Under the pieces are notes generated by a model. It searched no databases, had not been told where the DNA came from, and saw only the letters and a program-made list of their open reading frames with translations. From a virus: a stretch of 29,143 bases of DNA. Positions 1 through 8,285 of the stretch are shown here, one piece after another. Within the stretch, counting starts at the first letter, position 1; each line of letters starts with the position of its first letter. The DNA lies in IMG/VR virus record IMGVR_UViG_3300010430_000361, positions 1 through 29,143 of that record; one strand, given 5' to 3'. The position numbers and the translations under genes were made by a program.

Positions 1-93
1 ATAGCCGGGTACATATCCGGCATCGCAACGGCACTCTTCTATCTCATCCTGTTCCTGAACTGGACGTTCGATGAACAGAATCCCGTAAACTAG
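1..93 (+). CDS. C-terminal end of a membrane protein (partial)
   Basis: Frame 1 is open from the window edge to a TAG at 91-93, giving the last 30 residues of a protein whose start lies outside the window. The visible part contains a hydrophobic stretch (GIATALFYLILFLNW) long enough to be the final membrane helix, followed by a short polar tail ending in DEQNPVN. The gene is not identifiable from this fragment. Its orientation matches everything downstream. The last gene of the window (29046 onward) also begins with a membrane segment, so small membrane proteins lie at both ends. Confidence 0.6.
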   Translation: MAGYISGIATALFYLILFLNWTFDEQNPVN

Positions 94-170
94 ATTTACC
101 TGCTTCGGCAGGCCACGGTACGGAACGCCCGGTTGCACCGACAAAAGCAGTAGAAGTACCGCCGTGGATA

Positions 171-250
171 GTTCACGGGCCGGTCGGAATGCGGAGGATG
201 CTTTCACAATGTGGGCATCTGTAAAGCGGGTTCGACTCCCGTCGTGGATA
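171..250 (+). ncRNA. tRNA-like element (degenerate or non-canonical tRNA)
   Basis: The 3' half looks like a tRNA. The T-arm is GCGGG-TTCGACT-CCCGT (226-242), with a canonical 7-base TTCGACT loop. It is followed by seven bases, CGTGGAT (243-249), that pair fully (two G-U) with GTTCACG at 171-177 as an acceptor stem. A 3-bp D-stem (CCG 180-182 with CGG 192-194) encloses a loop containing GG. The weak part is the anticodon arm. GGATGC/GCATCT (196-201/215-220) pairs well but leaves a 13-base loop instead of 7. Reading CTTTCAC as a tRNA-Glu-like loop leaves a poorly paired stem. Positions 8-9 are GG rather than TA, and no CCA is encoded. CGTGGATAG is duplicated at 163-171 and 243-251, so the acceptor can pair with either copy. 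It may be a decayed tRNA or a tRNA mimic. Confidence 0.3.
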
Positions 251-418
251 GCAGCACAACCCAGAAAGTGTCCTGAACTACTGGATGCGAAATGGAGTAG
301 TGGTCACCGTCAGCCCTGCGGTGCTGCGAAATGGGCGATATATTCCCTGTGATAGTCTTCACAACGAGCCAGCGGGGGTACTCCTGTCGCCATGCGAACC
401 CATCTCCCTCTGCTGGCT

Positions 419-430
419 CCTTATATAAGG
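419..430. promoter_or_regulatory. 12-base perfect palindrome upstream of first gene
   Basis: CCTTATATAAGG reads the same on both strands and sits 7 bases before the ATG at 438. Its right half (AAGG, running into AAGGGAA) doubles as the ribosome-binding site of that gene. The TATATA core could also serve as a -10 element or an operator. The function is not established. Confidence 0.3.
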
Positions 431-437
431 GAATTAC

Positions 438-749
438 ATGGCGTTCTTTGAAGAAACACTCGCAACCGCCGTAGATAGCAGCGGGACCGGAACCGTCGGC
501 ATAAGAGTGAACGACCGAAACGGGAACATCACTCTCGAAATCCAGTCCACTCTCGCACGAGACTGGTACGTCGAAGTGACAACCGACTCAGGCGCCAACA
601 AATCAGCAGTCATCACCCCGGGAACAGATATCTCACTCACCCGGGGATGGATCAAATCACGATTCCTGAACGACTCCTACGAGTTCGACTACGGCTCAAT
701 AAGATCCGTCTACCCCGCAGGTAACAGCAGAACAACGGAACTCTCCTGA
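438..749 (+). CDS. Hypothetical beta-rich virion-type protein, 103 aa
   Basis: The start is an ATG 5-8 bases after an AAGGGAA ribosome-binding site. The product has alternating hydrophobic and polar residues typical of beta strands (for example GTVGIRVNDRNGNITLEIQST and WYVEVTTDSG), with no signal peptide, membrane helix or cysteine. I do not recognise the family. It is the first gene of a run leading into the terminase, and its stop (TGA 747-749) overlaps the next ATG by one base, so the two are probably translated together. A small structural or adaptor-type virion protein is the most likely role by position. A terminase small subunit is possible only by location, because no DNA-binding motif is visible. 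Confidence 0.6.
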   Translation: MAFFEETLATAVDSSGTGTVGIRVNDRNGNITLEIQSTLARDWYVEVTTDSGANKSAVITPGTDISLTRGWIKSRFLNDSYEFDYGSIRSVYPAGNSRTTELS

Positions 750-1474
750 TGGCAGCAGCATTCGACCAACTGTTCACAGCAGCATCCACAGACGTAAACG
801 CAACCGAGCTGGACTCGTCCAGCTTCGCAGTGTCATCAGGAACAACACTGCTGGCATCGCTCTTCACAAGAGCAGAACAGGCGAACGAAGTCACGTTCAC
901 CGGCGGCGGACTGACATGGACCAAAGTGCTCGAATCAATCTCGTCAGGGGCAAGTTTCGGCGGGCACATGCAGACCTACCGGGCTCACGCAAACGCAGCC
1001 TCAACCGTGACCGTAAACTCCAGCTTCGACGCAGGCGGATCAATGGCACTCGGTGTCATTACCTACACGGGCGGAGACTCGTCAACAGTAGTCGGAAATA
1101 GCTCACTCGCACGAAATACCGGCAATACGCAGAGCATTTCAGTACCAGCATCCACAGGAACCGACTCGTCCATCAGCGCTTCAATAATCGGAGCCGGTGA
1201 CCCGTGGTCGTCCTCTAATACGCCAACAGGATTCACATTCAGGGGAAGCGTCGGATCAGGCGGGCAATCATCACGAAAAGCTGGATGGTCAGTAGCAGAT
1301 CATGTCGTGACCACCGCAGCAAACGACTCCCACACATGGTCCTCTGACGGCACGTTCCGAGTTCCAACCAACGTCATCACAGTGGAAGTCCTCGAAGGCG
1401 GCGCAGCACCACCGGCTATCACCAAGATCGTTCGCAACCTGATGACGATGGGCGTAGGACGACTATCCCCATGA
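749..1474 (+). CDS. Hypothetical Ser/Thr/Gly-rich beta protein, 241 aa
   Basis: The sequence is rich in Ser, Thr, Gly and Ala with regular beta-strand spacing, for example VTFTGGGLTWTKVLESISSG and a VITYTGGDSSTVVG segment near residues 105-120. It resembles small jelly-roll or fibre-like phage surface proteins, although I cannot place it in a named family. It has no cysteines and no signal peptide. The C-terminal 30 residues turn into a different, helical segment (TKIVRNLMTMGVGRLSP) that could anchor it to another virion protein. It is coupled at both ends: one base overlaps the preceding gene, and ATGA overlaps the terminase start. A virion surface or tail-fibre role is inferred from composition and neighbours. 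Confidence 0.6.
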   Translation: MAAAFDQLFTAASTDVNATELDSSSFAVSSGTTLLASLFTRAEQANEVTFTGGGLTWTKVLESISSGASFGGHMQTYRAHANAASTVTVNSSFDAGGSMALGVITYTGGDSSTVVGNSSLARNTGNTQSISVPASTGTDSSISASIIGAGDPWSSSNTPTGFTFRGSVGSGGQSSRKAGWSVADHVVTTAANDSHTWSSDGTFRVPTNVITVEVLEGGAAPPAITKIVRNLMTMGVGRLSP

Positions 1475-2985
1475 CAACACAGGCTCCTGAACTAGAACTG
1501 GAACTGCCAGTCATCACGACCGAGGACATGTGGAAATCATGGGGGTACGAACCAACCCCGCCACAACGGGCAATCCTCGAAGATATCCAGAAGTTCCAAC
1601 TGGTCGCAGGAGGATGGAGAGGCGGTAAATCTCAGACCGCTGCAGCAAAAGCAGCAACCGAAACCATCAAGTTCCTCGCACTCTACGGAGATCAAGCAGC
1701 AGGACAGGTCGCATGGCTCGTAGCAAAATCATACGAACTCACACGCGCCGAACACGGATACATCACAACACTCCTGCGAAAATGGTACGGATCAGCCGTC
1801 AAATCCTCGACGAAGATGGAACTCGGATGGATCCGAATACCCGTTGAAGGCGGACACTTCACCATCAAATGCAAGTCAGCAAGCGACCCGGAATCACTCG
1901 CTATGGAAGCACCGGTCTGGGTAGTGGTATGCGAAGCCGCACAGGTCTCAATCGACACCTACGAGAACCTCAGAGGACGCACAGTTGAAGCACGACAGCG
2001 ATATCCCGAGTTCGGATGGCTCCACCTCGAAGGAACTTTTGAAGGATCGCTCGGCTGGTACGCATCGCTATGGAATAAGTGGCAGTCACCAGCAGTTCAA
2101 GCGCAATTAGACGCAAAATCCTACTCGCTACCAACGCACTCAAACACCAACCTCTTCCCCGGTGGCGAAAACGACCCGGCATTCCTCAAACTGAAGGAAG
2201 ATACGCCCGAAAACCTCTTCTCTGAGAAGTACCTCGGCGTACCAGTGCCACCGTCAGGGCGAGTTCACGCCGCATTCGACCCTGCAGTCCACGTTCGCAA
2301 CGTCAAATACGACCCGGATCTGCCCATTTACCTCGGTATCGACCCCGGATACTCAGGTCAGCCGTCCACATACGCCGTCGAGGTGTGCCAACTGGTGAAT
2401 ATCGGGGAAGATGGCTTTAAACAGTGGCAAATTATCGACGAAATAGCGATGAACAAGTTCGACCGAGCCAACTTCTCAGCAGAAGATATCTGCGATGAAG
2501 CACTCGGACGCCCGTGGTGGTCAAATCCACTCAAACATGGCGTGATCGACGTAGCCGGACTACAGCACAACGCAACCTCTCCGGACAATAACGCCGAAAT
2601 CTGGCGCAAAAAGACCGGAATCGTACTCCACCACAAGCCACAGCAGATCAAGAACCAGATCGACCGCTTCGACCTGTCCCTGAAACAGAACACGCTCACC
2701 GGAGAACCGGGACTACTCATCTCACCGAAGTGCCAACTGATAATCTCAGAACTAGGCGGTGCTCCGAACCCGCATGACGGACAGGTTCACGTGTATTCGT
2801 GGCACAAAAACCGCCAGGGCGAGGTCACCGGCAAGACGCCACTCGATGCATACTGCGACGGCATCAAGGCATTCACGTACCTCGCGCTCGATATACAGGG
2901 TCCGGTGTTCGGAAATGCAAATAGTGGTACGATAACCGTGAAATCAAGGCGCAAAAGCCGTCGCGCTAGCCGAATAAGACGGTAA
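1471..2985 (+). CDS. terL: Terminase large subunit (DNA-packaging ATPase/nuclease)
   Basis: This is the motor that pumps DNA into the prohead and cuts the concatemer. At 504 residues it is a normal length. The N-terminal ATPase domain has a Walker A loop GGWRGGKS (residues 47-54), preceded by the expected PPQ..IL segment that contacts the adenine. The Walker B strand is VWVVVCEAA (about residues 149-157). The catalytic Glu155 is present, but the usual Asp before it is Cys154. The RNase H-like nuclease domain starts at YLGIDPGYSG with Asp291. Further acidic residues are Asp360 (in a GVIDVAG strand) and Asp459/Asp463 near the C-terminus (LDAYCDGIKAF), the expected metal-binding pattern. The tail is very basic (KSRRKSRRASRIRR). 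The start overlaps the preceding stop as ATGA. No small subunit is recognisable nearby. Confidence 0.93.
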   Translation: MTTQAPELELELPVITTEDMWKSWGYEPTPPQRAILEDIQKFQLVAGGWRGGKSQTAAAKAATETIKFLALYGDQAAGQVAWLVAKSYELTRAEHGYITTLLRKWYGSAVKSSTKMELGWIRIPVEGGHFTIKCKSASDPESLAMEAPVWVVVCEAAQVSIDTYENLRGRTVEARQRYPEFGWLHLEGTFEGSLGWYASLWNKWQSPAVQAQLDAKSYSLPTHSNTNLFPGGENDPAFLKLKEDTPENLFSEKYLGVPVPPSGRVHAAFDPAVHVRNVKYDPDLPIYLGIDPGYSGQPSTYAVEVCQLVNIGEDGFKQWQIIDEIAMNKFDRANFSAEDICDEALGRPWWSNPLKHGVIDVAGLQHNATSPDNNAEIWRKKTGIVLHHKPQQIKNQIDRFDLSLKQNTLTGEPGLLISPKCQLIISELGGAPNPHDGQVHVYSWHKNRQGEVTGKTPLDAYCDGIKAFTYLALDIQGPVFGNANSGTITVKSRRKSRRASRIRR

Positions 2986-3009
2986 CCGGACTCAGGAAGC
3001 TAGATAGAA

Positions 3010-5058
3010 GTGTCGTTCGGATATGGCAGGACAGGCGGCCTGGTAGTCGCAAGCCCGGAAGCGCATAATGCAGCACGCTCCAGTGCAGACTTCCCTGTAA
3101 ATAATGCCAATACCAATGGCGCTGACCGGATCCAGGCAGCAATTAACAAGCTGACCGCAGGGCGAACATGGGTCGAAACGGTCAACGTTATTGGGCCTGT
3201 CAATATTGAGTCCGTTGTCACCGTTCCTTCCTACACGCGCATAAACATGGAAGGGTCTGTCCTCACCCTCGCAGATGCAGTTAACGACAACATGTTCGAG
3301 AACTCTGATCGGACAAAAGCGTCTGGCGGGAATAAGGAAATCTACTTCACCGGCGGAGTCCTGAAAGGGAATAGGTCAGGGCAAACACCCGGCGCAACAT
3401 CTCGTGGCATCTCGTTAATTCAGTGCGGTGAATGGGCTCTAGACAATATTACGGTCGAGGATTTTGAGGAAGATGGAGTACGGATCGCAGGGGTTGAATC
3501 AGGAGAAGGTGGACTCGGGCAGAACGCAATAAGATCATCAACCGGAACCCTGCGAAGCGTAATTGCAAAACGAAACGGCGGGAACGGAATCTACGTTCGG
3601 CGCGCCATGCGCAGGGTGGCTATTGATGGGTGCGAAGCATCATATAACGATGGAACCGGCATCCTGCTAGATGCCTCCGAAGTTCACGGCACGATCAATC
3701 ACTGCTTCTCGAACCGGAAGTGGGGCATGAGCTTCACGAACGGGCACACAAACTCCCTCGGATCGTGGGTCTGCACTGCGAATGGATACGGGGGGCAGCA
3801 TGTTTTTGGCCTCGTCAACTCGAACTTCTCGTTCATAGCGAAAAACAACTGGCAACAGGCATTCACTATTAACAGTCGCTATTCGTGGACTGCATCCTCT
3901 CACGGGACGAACGAGTTCTACATGAGTCCTGCCCCGCCAGAGCAGCCTTTTCACATCATGGATGACGACTCCGCTATGATTCCGAATGGCACTATCGGAT
4001 CACTGCCTGCCGGCGTTTTTGCATGGGGGAACAACGACACAAACGCCCCTTCATCTACTGTATATGCAAGGCTCTCGGACTCTTCAGATCCAGATGCCTC
4101 AACCATGATTTTCAACGCAGGCGGCGAGGTCACATTCGACCACGTGGCAGGGACTCACGGCACAACAAACCGGGCTGTCGGCACTATAGTCACAGACTCC
4201 GAAGTGAACCTGAACGGGATATATCTGAACGAAGATCCTGTTGACCCGGTAGACCTGAATACAGGGGTGAAATGGACACTTTCATCCAATGGGACGAACG
4301 AATACTTTCTTGAGAAAAGTTCAGGCGGGAACCCTCGACTCTGGGCAACCGGACAGCCAGGCGATGTGAATGTTGCAGGCTCTTCACTCACCGCAGGGGG
4401 AACGCTTGGCGCGCTGTCGGCAGGTGAGTGGGGCTGGGGAGACAACGCAGGCAATACATTCCAGACGGTCTACACGAGACTCTCGGACTCCTCAGATCCC
4501 AATAAATCCGTGATGACTTCAGACGGAATTACATATCCGTTACAAGCGTCACATGCGATATGGTTCGGGGATTCTGGTGATGGAGATGCGTTCTTTGAGG
4601 GAGTCGCAACTACTGACACCAGCATAAAATCTGTCGTTGCTACAGCGCATGTAACAGCAGCCAAAGACGGAGTGATTAGACACCCGCCGAACAACCTGAT
4701 GAGCGACCTCAACATCACGACTCTATTCGGGGCCAACCAAAACCAGCCGCTTCTGTGGGGCAAGGAAGATGTGATTGTTGGCGACTCATTTGCAGTTGGG
4801 CAAAATGGATCAAGCGGCCAGGTCACAGTGACATTTGCACATGGCCTGCTCACGACGCCATCGAGAGATGATCTTGAGTTCCACATCACTGACATCGGAA
4901 ATGCTTTAGACTTCAGGTGGGACTCGCCAATTATAAATACTGCAAACTCATCAATCGTGGAAGTAAGATTCCATCTTGCAGTACGTGATGCAGGCGCCAC
5001 AGAATTTGCACGACCTGTCCTTCGTATCCGGCCACAACTACCATCGCGAGTAACTTAA
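3010..5058 (+). CDS. Beta-helix tailspike-like protein (pectate-lyase-type fold), 682 aa
   Basis: Translation probably starts at the GTG at 3010; the nearest purine-rich site (AGGAAGC) is rather far upstream. Residues about 35-110 (RIQAAINKLTAG, then a VIGPVNIESVV strand ladder) and 110-290 carry the short repeating strands with Gly/Asn turns of right-handed parallel beta-helices. Examples are NGIYVRRAMRRVAIDGCEA and GTGILLDASEVHGTINHCFS. Phage tailspikes with this fold bind or cleave surface polysaccharide. Residues about 293-370 and 422-500 are a duplicated module (see repeat). The C-terminal 90 residues (VTVTFAHGLLTTPSRDDLEF onward) look like a separate beta-sandwich head. No catalytic residues can be assigned. 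It sits between terminase and portal, an unusual place for a spike. The stop overlaps the portal ATG by one base. Confidence 0.75.
   Translation: MSFGYGRTGGLVVASPEAHNAARSSADFPVNNANTNGADRIQAAINKLTAGRTWVETVNVIGPVNIESVVTVPSYTRINMEGSVLTLADAVNDNMFENSDRTKASGGNKEIYFTGGVLKGNRSGQTPGATSRGISLIQCGEWALDNITVEDFEEDGVRIAGVESGEGGLGQNAIRSSTGTLRSVIAKRNGGNGIYVRRAMRRVAIDGCEASYNDGTGILLDASEVHGTINHCFSNRKWGMSFTNGHTNSLGSWVCTANGYGGQHVFGLVNSNFSFIAKNNWQQAFTINSRYSWTASSHGTNEFYMSPAPPEQPFHIMDDDSAMIPNGTIGSLPAGVFAWGNNDTNAPSSTVYARLSDSSDPDASTMIFNAGGEVTFDHVAGTHGTTNRAVGTIVTDSEVNLNGIYLNEDPVDPVDLNTGVKWTLSSNGTNEYFLEKSSGGNPRLWATGQPGDVNVAGSSLTAGGTLGALSAGEWGWGDNAGNTFQTVYTRLSDSSDPNKSVMTSDGITYPLQASHAIWFGDSGDGDAFFEGVATTDTSIKSVVATAHVTAAKDGVIRHPPNNLMSDLNITTLFGANQNQPLLWGKEDVIVGDSFAVGQNGSSGQVTVTFAHGLLTTPSRDDLEFHITDIGNALDFRWDSPIINTANSSIVEVRFHLAVRDAGATEFARPVLRIRPQLPSRVT
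3886..4515 (+). repeat. Internal duplication in the tailspike-like gene (two modules)
   Basis: Two copies of a roughly 75-80-residue module occur at 3886-4107 and 4273-4515. Both begin WT.SS.GTNE(F/Y) and both end ARLSDSSDP or TRLSDSSDP, with a shared middle of type G(T/A)(I/L)G(S/A)L(P/S)AG(V/E)(F/W)(A/G)WG. Short identical DNA runs remain (TCTCGGACTC, GGGACGAACGA). Elsewhere the copies differ, so the duplication is old enough to have diverged. Each copy is probably one beta-domain of the spike shaft. Confidence 0.75.
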
Positions 5059-7112
5059 TGGTCACCACCCAATTCGATCTGAACGGATCGTCACCGCGCG
5101 ATGAGGAATTTGAGCAACAGCCACAGTTCCCCTCAGCCGCAGACGTAGAAGGTCGCATCTCACGGAAGTGGGAATCTCTCACGACCATCCACACTCGTAT
5201 GGACGCTGACTTCGACCTGTACACACTCAAGGACTGGATGCCCGAGTTCGACGACCCAATCGGGTCAGAAGATATCTACACCACCAACGACCCACGGGTT
5301 CTTGCAGAGAAGATCATTGCGTTCATCACCGCCACAGAGCGGATCATCGTCGCCCGAAACGACGAAGCGCAAGATGAGCAAGAGCAGATCAACGACATGT
5401 CCGAGAACCTGGCAGTCGGAATGCTTGAGAACGCGGATCGCCACCTCGAACGACAGGGTGACCCGCGAGTTCAAGACCAACTGGCATTCTTCACAACTGT
5501 CAGAGGAAGATACGCCGCCGCGCGCGCGTTCCTTAGAAAGCGACCGAACGGCGACACCTACGAAGACATCCTCCCGCTAGACCCGCGCAATCTCGTTGTC
5601 CAGCAGGGCGACGGAGAGTTGAAGTGGGCAGCGTACCGGATGAGGTGGACAGCAGGCAGGGTGAAGGACGAGTTCCCCAACTTCGAGTTCTCAGAAAGCC
5701 TCGCATCAGACGAGACAACAACCGTCTGGGAGTATTTCTCGCGAGAGGCGAACCCTAACTTCAACGAACTCGTTCTCGATACGTCCATTCCGAGAGAGAT
5801 GGTCGAGCAACTGACGGATCCGTTCGAGCGACACCCGTTCGTCTACATGTCCGGGATCATCATCGACTCCAAGTGGGCAAGAGAACCGCACGACCTGCAC
5901 ATGTTCTCGTTCCCGGTGGTCATCTCACCCGTTACAGCGCAGCCTGAACTCGCACCGGCAGACAGAACTAACACGCCTGATGTTAGCTTTGGTGAATCGG
6001 TGTTTGCAGAAAACAGGAAAGTATGGCAGGAAACCAGCCGAACCATCTCCCAGATCAACAACCTTGCGAACAAGGCGGTTGACCCGCGCACGAAGGTGTA
6101 CTCACTGGACGGCACGAAGAATGTAGATGATGGAGCCGCTGACCCCGGCGCTACGATGAACCTGTCCACGGCCAACCAGGAAGAGGTCGAGAACTTCCAG
6201 GAAGCCGATATCTCCAACGCAGTGGTAGCCAAGCTGAACCAGCTTCAGAAGGAAGGCATCACTGGCGGACTCCCACCCCAGTCGTTCGGAATCCTCGACA
6301 AGCCGCTCTCAGCAGTGGCGCTCAGGCAGTTGGGCAACAACCTCGAACATCGGGTGCTCCCCCGGATGAGGGCGGTCGCATCGTGCCTTGAAGGTTGTAT
6401 CGAAAATATGGTGGCTCAGTTCGAGACCGGGGCGTACAACCCGATCACCGCTTCCGGCAGGAGGTACGACAGCCACAGGTTCTTCAACAGGGTCATCACT
6501 CCTGATGAGATCAAGAACCACGACCCGATTGAAGTCAGGATGGATCTCGCCCTGCCAGAAGACGAGGTTTCACGCTGGACTGTGGCTCAGATTGCCATGA
6601 CCCCAACACCTTCTGGCGAACCGCTTGCAGACCTTGAGTACATCCGTGAGCGCATACTGAAGATTCAGTCTCACAACCGGATGAGCCGCAGGAACTTCGA
6701 GGCGTCAGCCAATGTTTCTGACCCGGTAGCGCAGGCACTGAACATGTTCGGTGCAGCAATGCGTGAGGGGAACCAGCCGCTCGCTGCAATCTGGTTTGAT
6801 AAGTTACAGGTACTGCATCTGCAGACGCAGGTACAGGGCAAGGCTCTTGAACAGCAGTTGCTGATGGCGGCGCAAGGGCTCCCGATCAAGCCGCTTGACG
6901 AGTTGCTTGCAGGCAACCTTGACCTGAATACCGTGGCGAGAGACAACAACCAGTCTGCGAACCCGGCCAACGGCGCACCGGGCGTAGCAGAGCGGAGAGG
7001 CGCAGGGAATACGCCATCTCAGGATGCAGGATTTAACACGACAGCATCTCGGCAGAGCGGCCAGGACAGTGGACTCATAGACGTAAGTGGCAATCCGATC
7101 ACGTTCGAGTAA
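5058..7112 (+). CDS. Portal protein, 684 aa
   Basis: The portal is the dodecameric ring at one capsid vertex through which DNA enters and leaves. The call rests on position after the terminase and before the scaffold and capsid genes, on length (large, as in many short-tailed phages), and on a portal-like layout. An N-terminal helical region is followed by a mixed segment with DILPLDPRNLVV...GELKWAAYRMRWTAGRVKDEFPN (residues about 170-215), typical of the wing/stem part. A long Gln-rich helical C-terminus (LQTQVQGKALEQQLLMAAQG) suits the helical barrel. It has no membrane segment. The ATG overlaps the upstream stop by one base. The last 60 residues are low-complexity, rich in Asn, Gly and Ser. 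A decisive motif is lacking, so this is a strong contextual call rather than a motif proof. Confidence 0.78.
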   Translation: MVTTQFDLNGSSPRDEEFEQQPQFPSAADVEGRISRKWESLTTIHTRMDADFDLYTLKDWMPEFDDPIGSEDIYTTNDPRVLAEKIIAFITATERIIVARNDEAQDEQEQINDMSENLAVGMLENADRHLERQGDPRVQDQLAFFTTVRGRYAAARAFLRKRPNGDTYEDILPLDPRNLVVQQGDGELKWAAYRMRWTAGRVKDEFPNFEFSESLASDETTTVWEYFSREANPNFNELVLDTSIPREMVEQLTDPFERHPFVYMSGIIIDSKWAREPHDLHMFSFPVVISPVTAQPELAPADRTNTPDVSFGESVFAENRKVWQETSRTISQINNLANKAVDPRTKVYSLDGTKNVDDGAADPGATMNLSTANQEEVENFQEADISNAVVAKLNQLQKEGITGGLPPQSFGILDKPLSAVALRQLGNNLEHRVLPRMRAVASCLEGCIENMVAQFETGAYNPITASGRRYDSHRFFNRVITPDEIKNHDPIEVRMDLALPEDEVSRWTVAQIAMTPTPSGEPLADLEYIRERILKIQSHNRMSRRNFEASANVSDPVAQALNMFGAAMREGNQPLAAIWFDKLQVLHLQTQVQGKALEQQLLMAAQGLPIKPLDELLAGNLDLNTVARDNNQSANPANGAPGVAERRGAGNTPSQDAGFNTTASRQSGQDSGLIDVSGNPITFE

Positions 7113-7124
7113 CAGGAAACAGAT

Positions 7125-7967
7125 ATGAGCGAATTTAGGTTCACGGTAAACGGGCACAGGATTTTTGTCACAGCGGCCTCAATTGAGGAAGCCAAGCGAA
7201 AAGTTTTGGACTTTTTCCCTGACATAACTCTGGCCGATATCGGAGAGGGGCCACTGCCAGACGGAGATACCCCCCCGGGCTCTCGCCCCGGCGATCTGAT
7301 ACTTGGCGCAGACTCCGGCGCAGAGCAACCTGCTGGTGGCGATGGCGGAGACGATCAGGGAGACTCAGGGATTCAGGAGCTTTTTGACAGCGGAGTTACG
7401 GATGCTTCCCCGGTAGGAGATATCCAACTGCCCGCAGACACCGGTGTAGGCGCAAATCCCCTGCTTGCACCATCGACACAGTTCAGGCAGTTCTTGCGCG
7501 GGCAGGGCGTAAACCCTGATTCCTTCGGCGGGCGGAGACTTGGCCGATTCCAGGATGACGCAAGAAGCGTGTTCGATATCGGTTCCGCAACAGGGCTTTT
7601 TGGAGCACCCGCGAACCCGGACATCAACAACCCGTTCCAGCAGCAACTCGGCACAGGGCTGCTCGGGAAGTTGCCATCAAACGCACTGACTGCATTCAGG
7701 CAGCTACTTAGCGGGGATACCCCTCAAAGCGAGCAGGTAGACCTGTTCAGGAACGCATCCCCTGGAGACATTGGTGCTGAAGAGTTGCGTGCGCTTGCAC
7801 AGCAAGCACTGGGCGGAGTTACCAGCAAGGGGTTCTCGAACAGGTTTGGTGGGCAGATCGTTAATAACGCAGCGCGTAACTTTCAGGAGCAAGCAGACCT
7901 CAGCCCGAGCAATCCTGAACTGTTTTCACAGTTCCTGAACCGCAGGCTCAGACTTGGAGTGGGTTAA
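7125..7967 (+). CDS. Hypothetical virion-associated protein, 280 aa
   Basis: A good ribosome-binding site (CAGGAAACAGAT) precedes the ATG at 7125. Residues 1-35 form a compact small domain (FRFTVNGHRIFVTAASIEEAKRKV). Residues about 45-100 are a Gly/Asp/Pro-rich linker. The rest is Gln/Phe/Asn/Gly-rich and mainly unstructured or helical (QFRQFLRGQGVNPDSFGGRRLGRFQDD). It has no cysteine-rich site or membrane helix. It lies directly after the portal and before two similar-composition genes, so it is probably a minor head, neck or ejection protein. I do not recognise a family. The next gene starts immediately after its TAA. Confidence 0.6.
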   Translation: MSEFRFTVNGHRIFVTAASIEEAKRKVLDFFPDITLADIGEGPLPDGDTPPGSRPGDLILGADSGAEQPAGGDGGDDQGDSGIQELFDSGVTDASPVGDIQLPADTGVGANPLLAPSTQFRQFLRGQGVNPDSFGGRRLGRFQDDARSVFDIGSATGLFGAPANPDINNPFQQQLGTGLLGKLPSNALTAFRQLLSGDTPQSEQVDLFRNASPGDIGAEELRALAQQALGGVTSKGFSNRFGGQIVNNAARNFQEQADLSPSNPELFSQFLNRRLRLGVG

Positions 7968-8285
7968 ATGACAACCGGGCAGGGCAATCCGTTCTTCGAT
8001 CTCGGTCTCTTTGAGGGAGATCCAATCGGAGATCGCCTGATCTTCAACTCGGCACAGCCAGAGAACTTGAGCCCGTTTCAAGCGAACAGTTTCCAGTCGC
8101 TCTTTGAGCCGACATTCAACTCGTTTCTTGGAGCACTGGGCTCGCAGATCAGGAGAGGTGACGCACCCACGCTGTCCTTTCAGAACTTCCTGCAGAACGA
8201 CTTCAACCCGAACCGCGCGCTGCTCAGGCAGAACTCTGGTGGCAGCGGTTCTGGTGGCCCGACACTATTCAGATTCAATAGATGA
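7968..8285 (+). CDS. Small hypothetical Phe/Asn-rich protein, 105 aa
   Basis: The ATG at 7968 follows the upstream TAA with no gap, and the TGA overlaps the next ATG (ATGA), so its translation is coupled on both sides. The product is rich in Phe, Asn, Leu and Gln (FQANSFQSLFEPTFNSFLGALG), with a Gly/Ser linker near the end. The composition resembles the second half of the preceding protein, and the two may share ancestry or work as partners in the internal core or neck. No motif was recognised. Confidence 0.55.
   Translation: MTTGQGNPFFDLGLFEGDPIGDRLIFNSAQPENLSPFQANSFQSLFEPTFNSFLGALGSQIRRGDAPTLSFQNFLQNDFNPNRALLRQNSGGSGSGGPTLFRFNR

Larger units (their letters stand above)
94..437 (+). other. 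Non-coding, hairpin-rich intergenic region
   Basis: No convincing gene occupies these 344 bases, yet they hold many inverted repeats. A perfect UUCG tetraloop hairpin lies at 99-112 (CCTGC/GCAGG). CCACGG at 113-118 can pair with CCGTGG at 162-167. GATGC/GCATC is at 197-201/215-219, a tRNA-type T-arm at 226-242, ACTACT/AGTAGT at 277-282/296-301, CACCG/CGGTG at 305-309/319-323, and GAGCCAGC/GCTGGCTC at 366-373/412-419. TGCGAAATGG occurs twice (286-295 and 325-334). This density suggests a structured RNA or a string of tRNA-like elements upstream of the packaging genes. A 62-codon reading frame at 164-352 lies across these elements and looks like chance. The tetraloop hairpin directly after the stop at 93 could mark a transcript end, but it has no T-tract. 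Confidence 0.45.

Noticed and set aside
164-352. 62-codon + strand frame in the first intergenic region
   Set aside because: It overlaps the tRNA-like element and hairpins, has no ribosome-binding site and reads as random, Trp/Arg/Ser-rich sequence.
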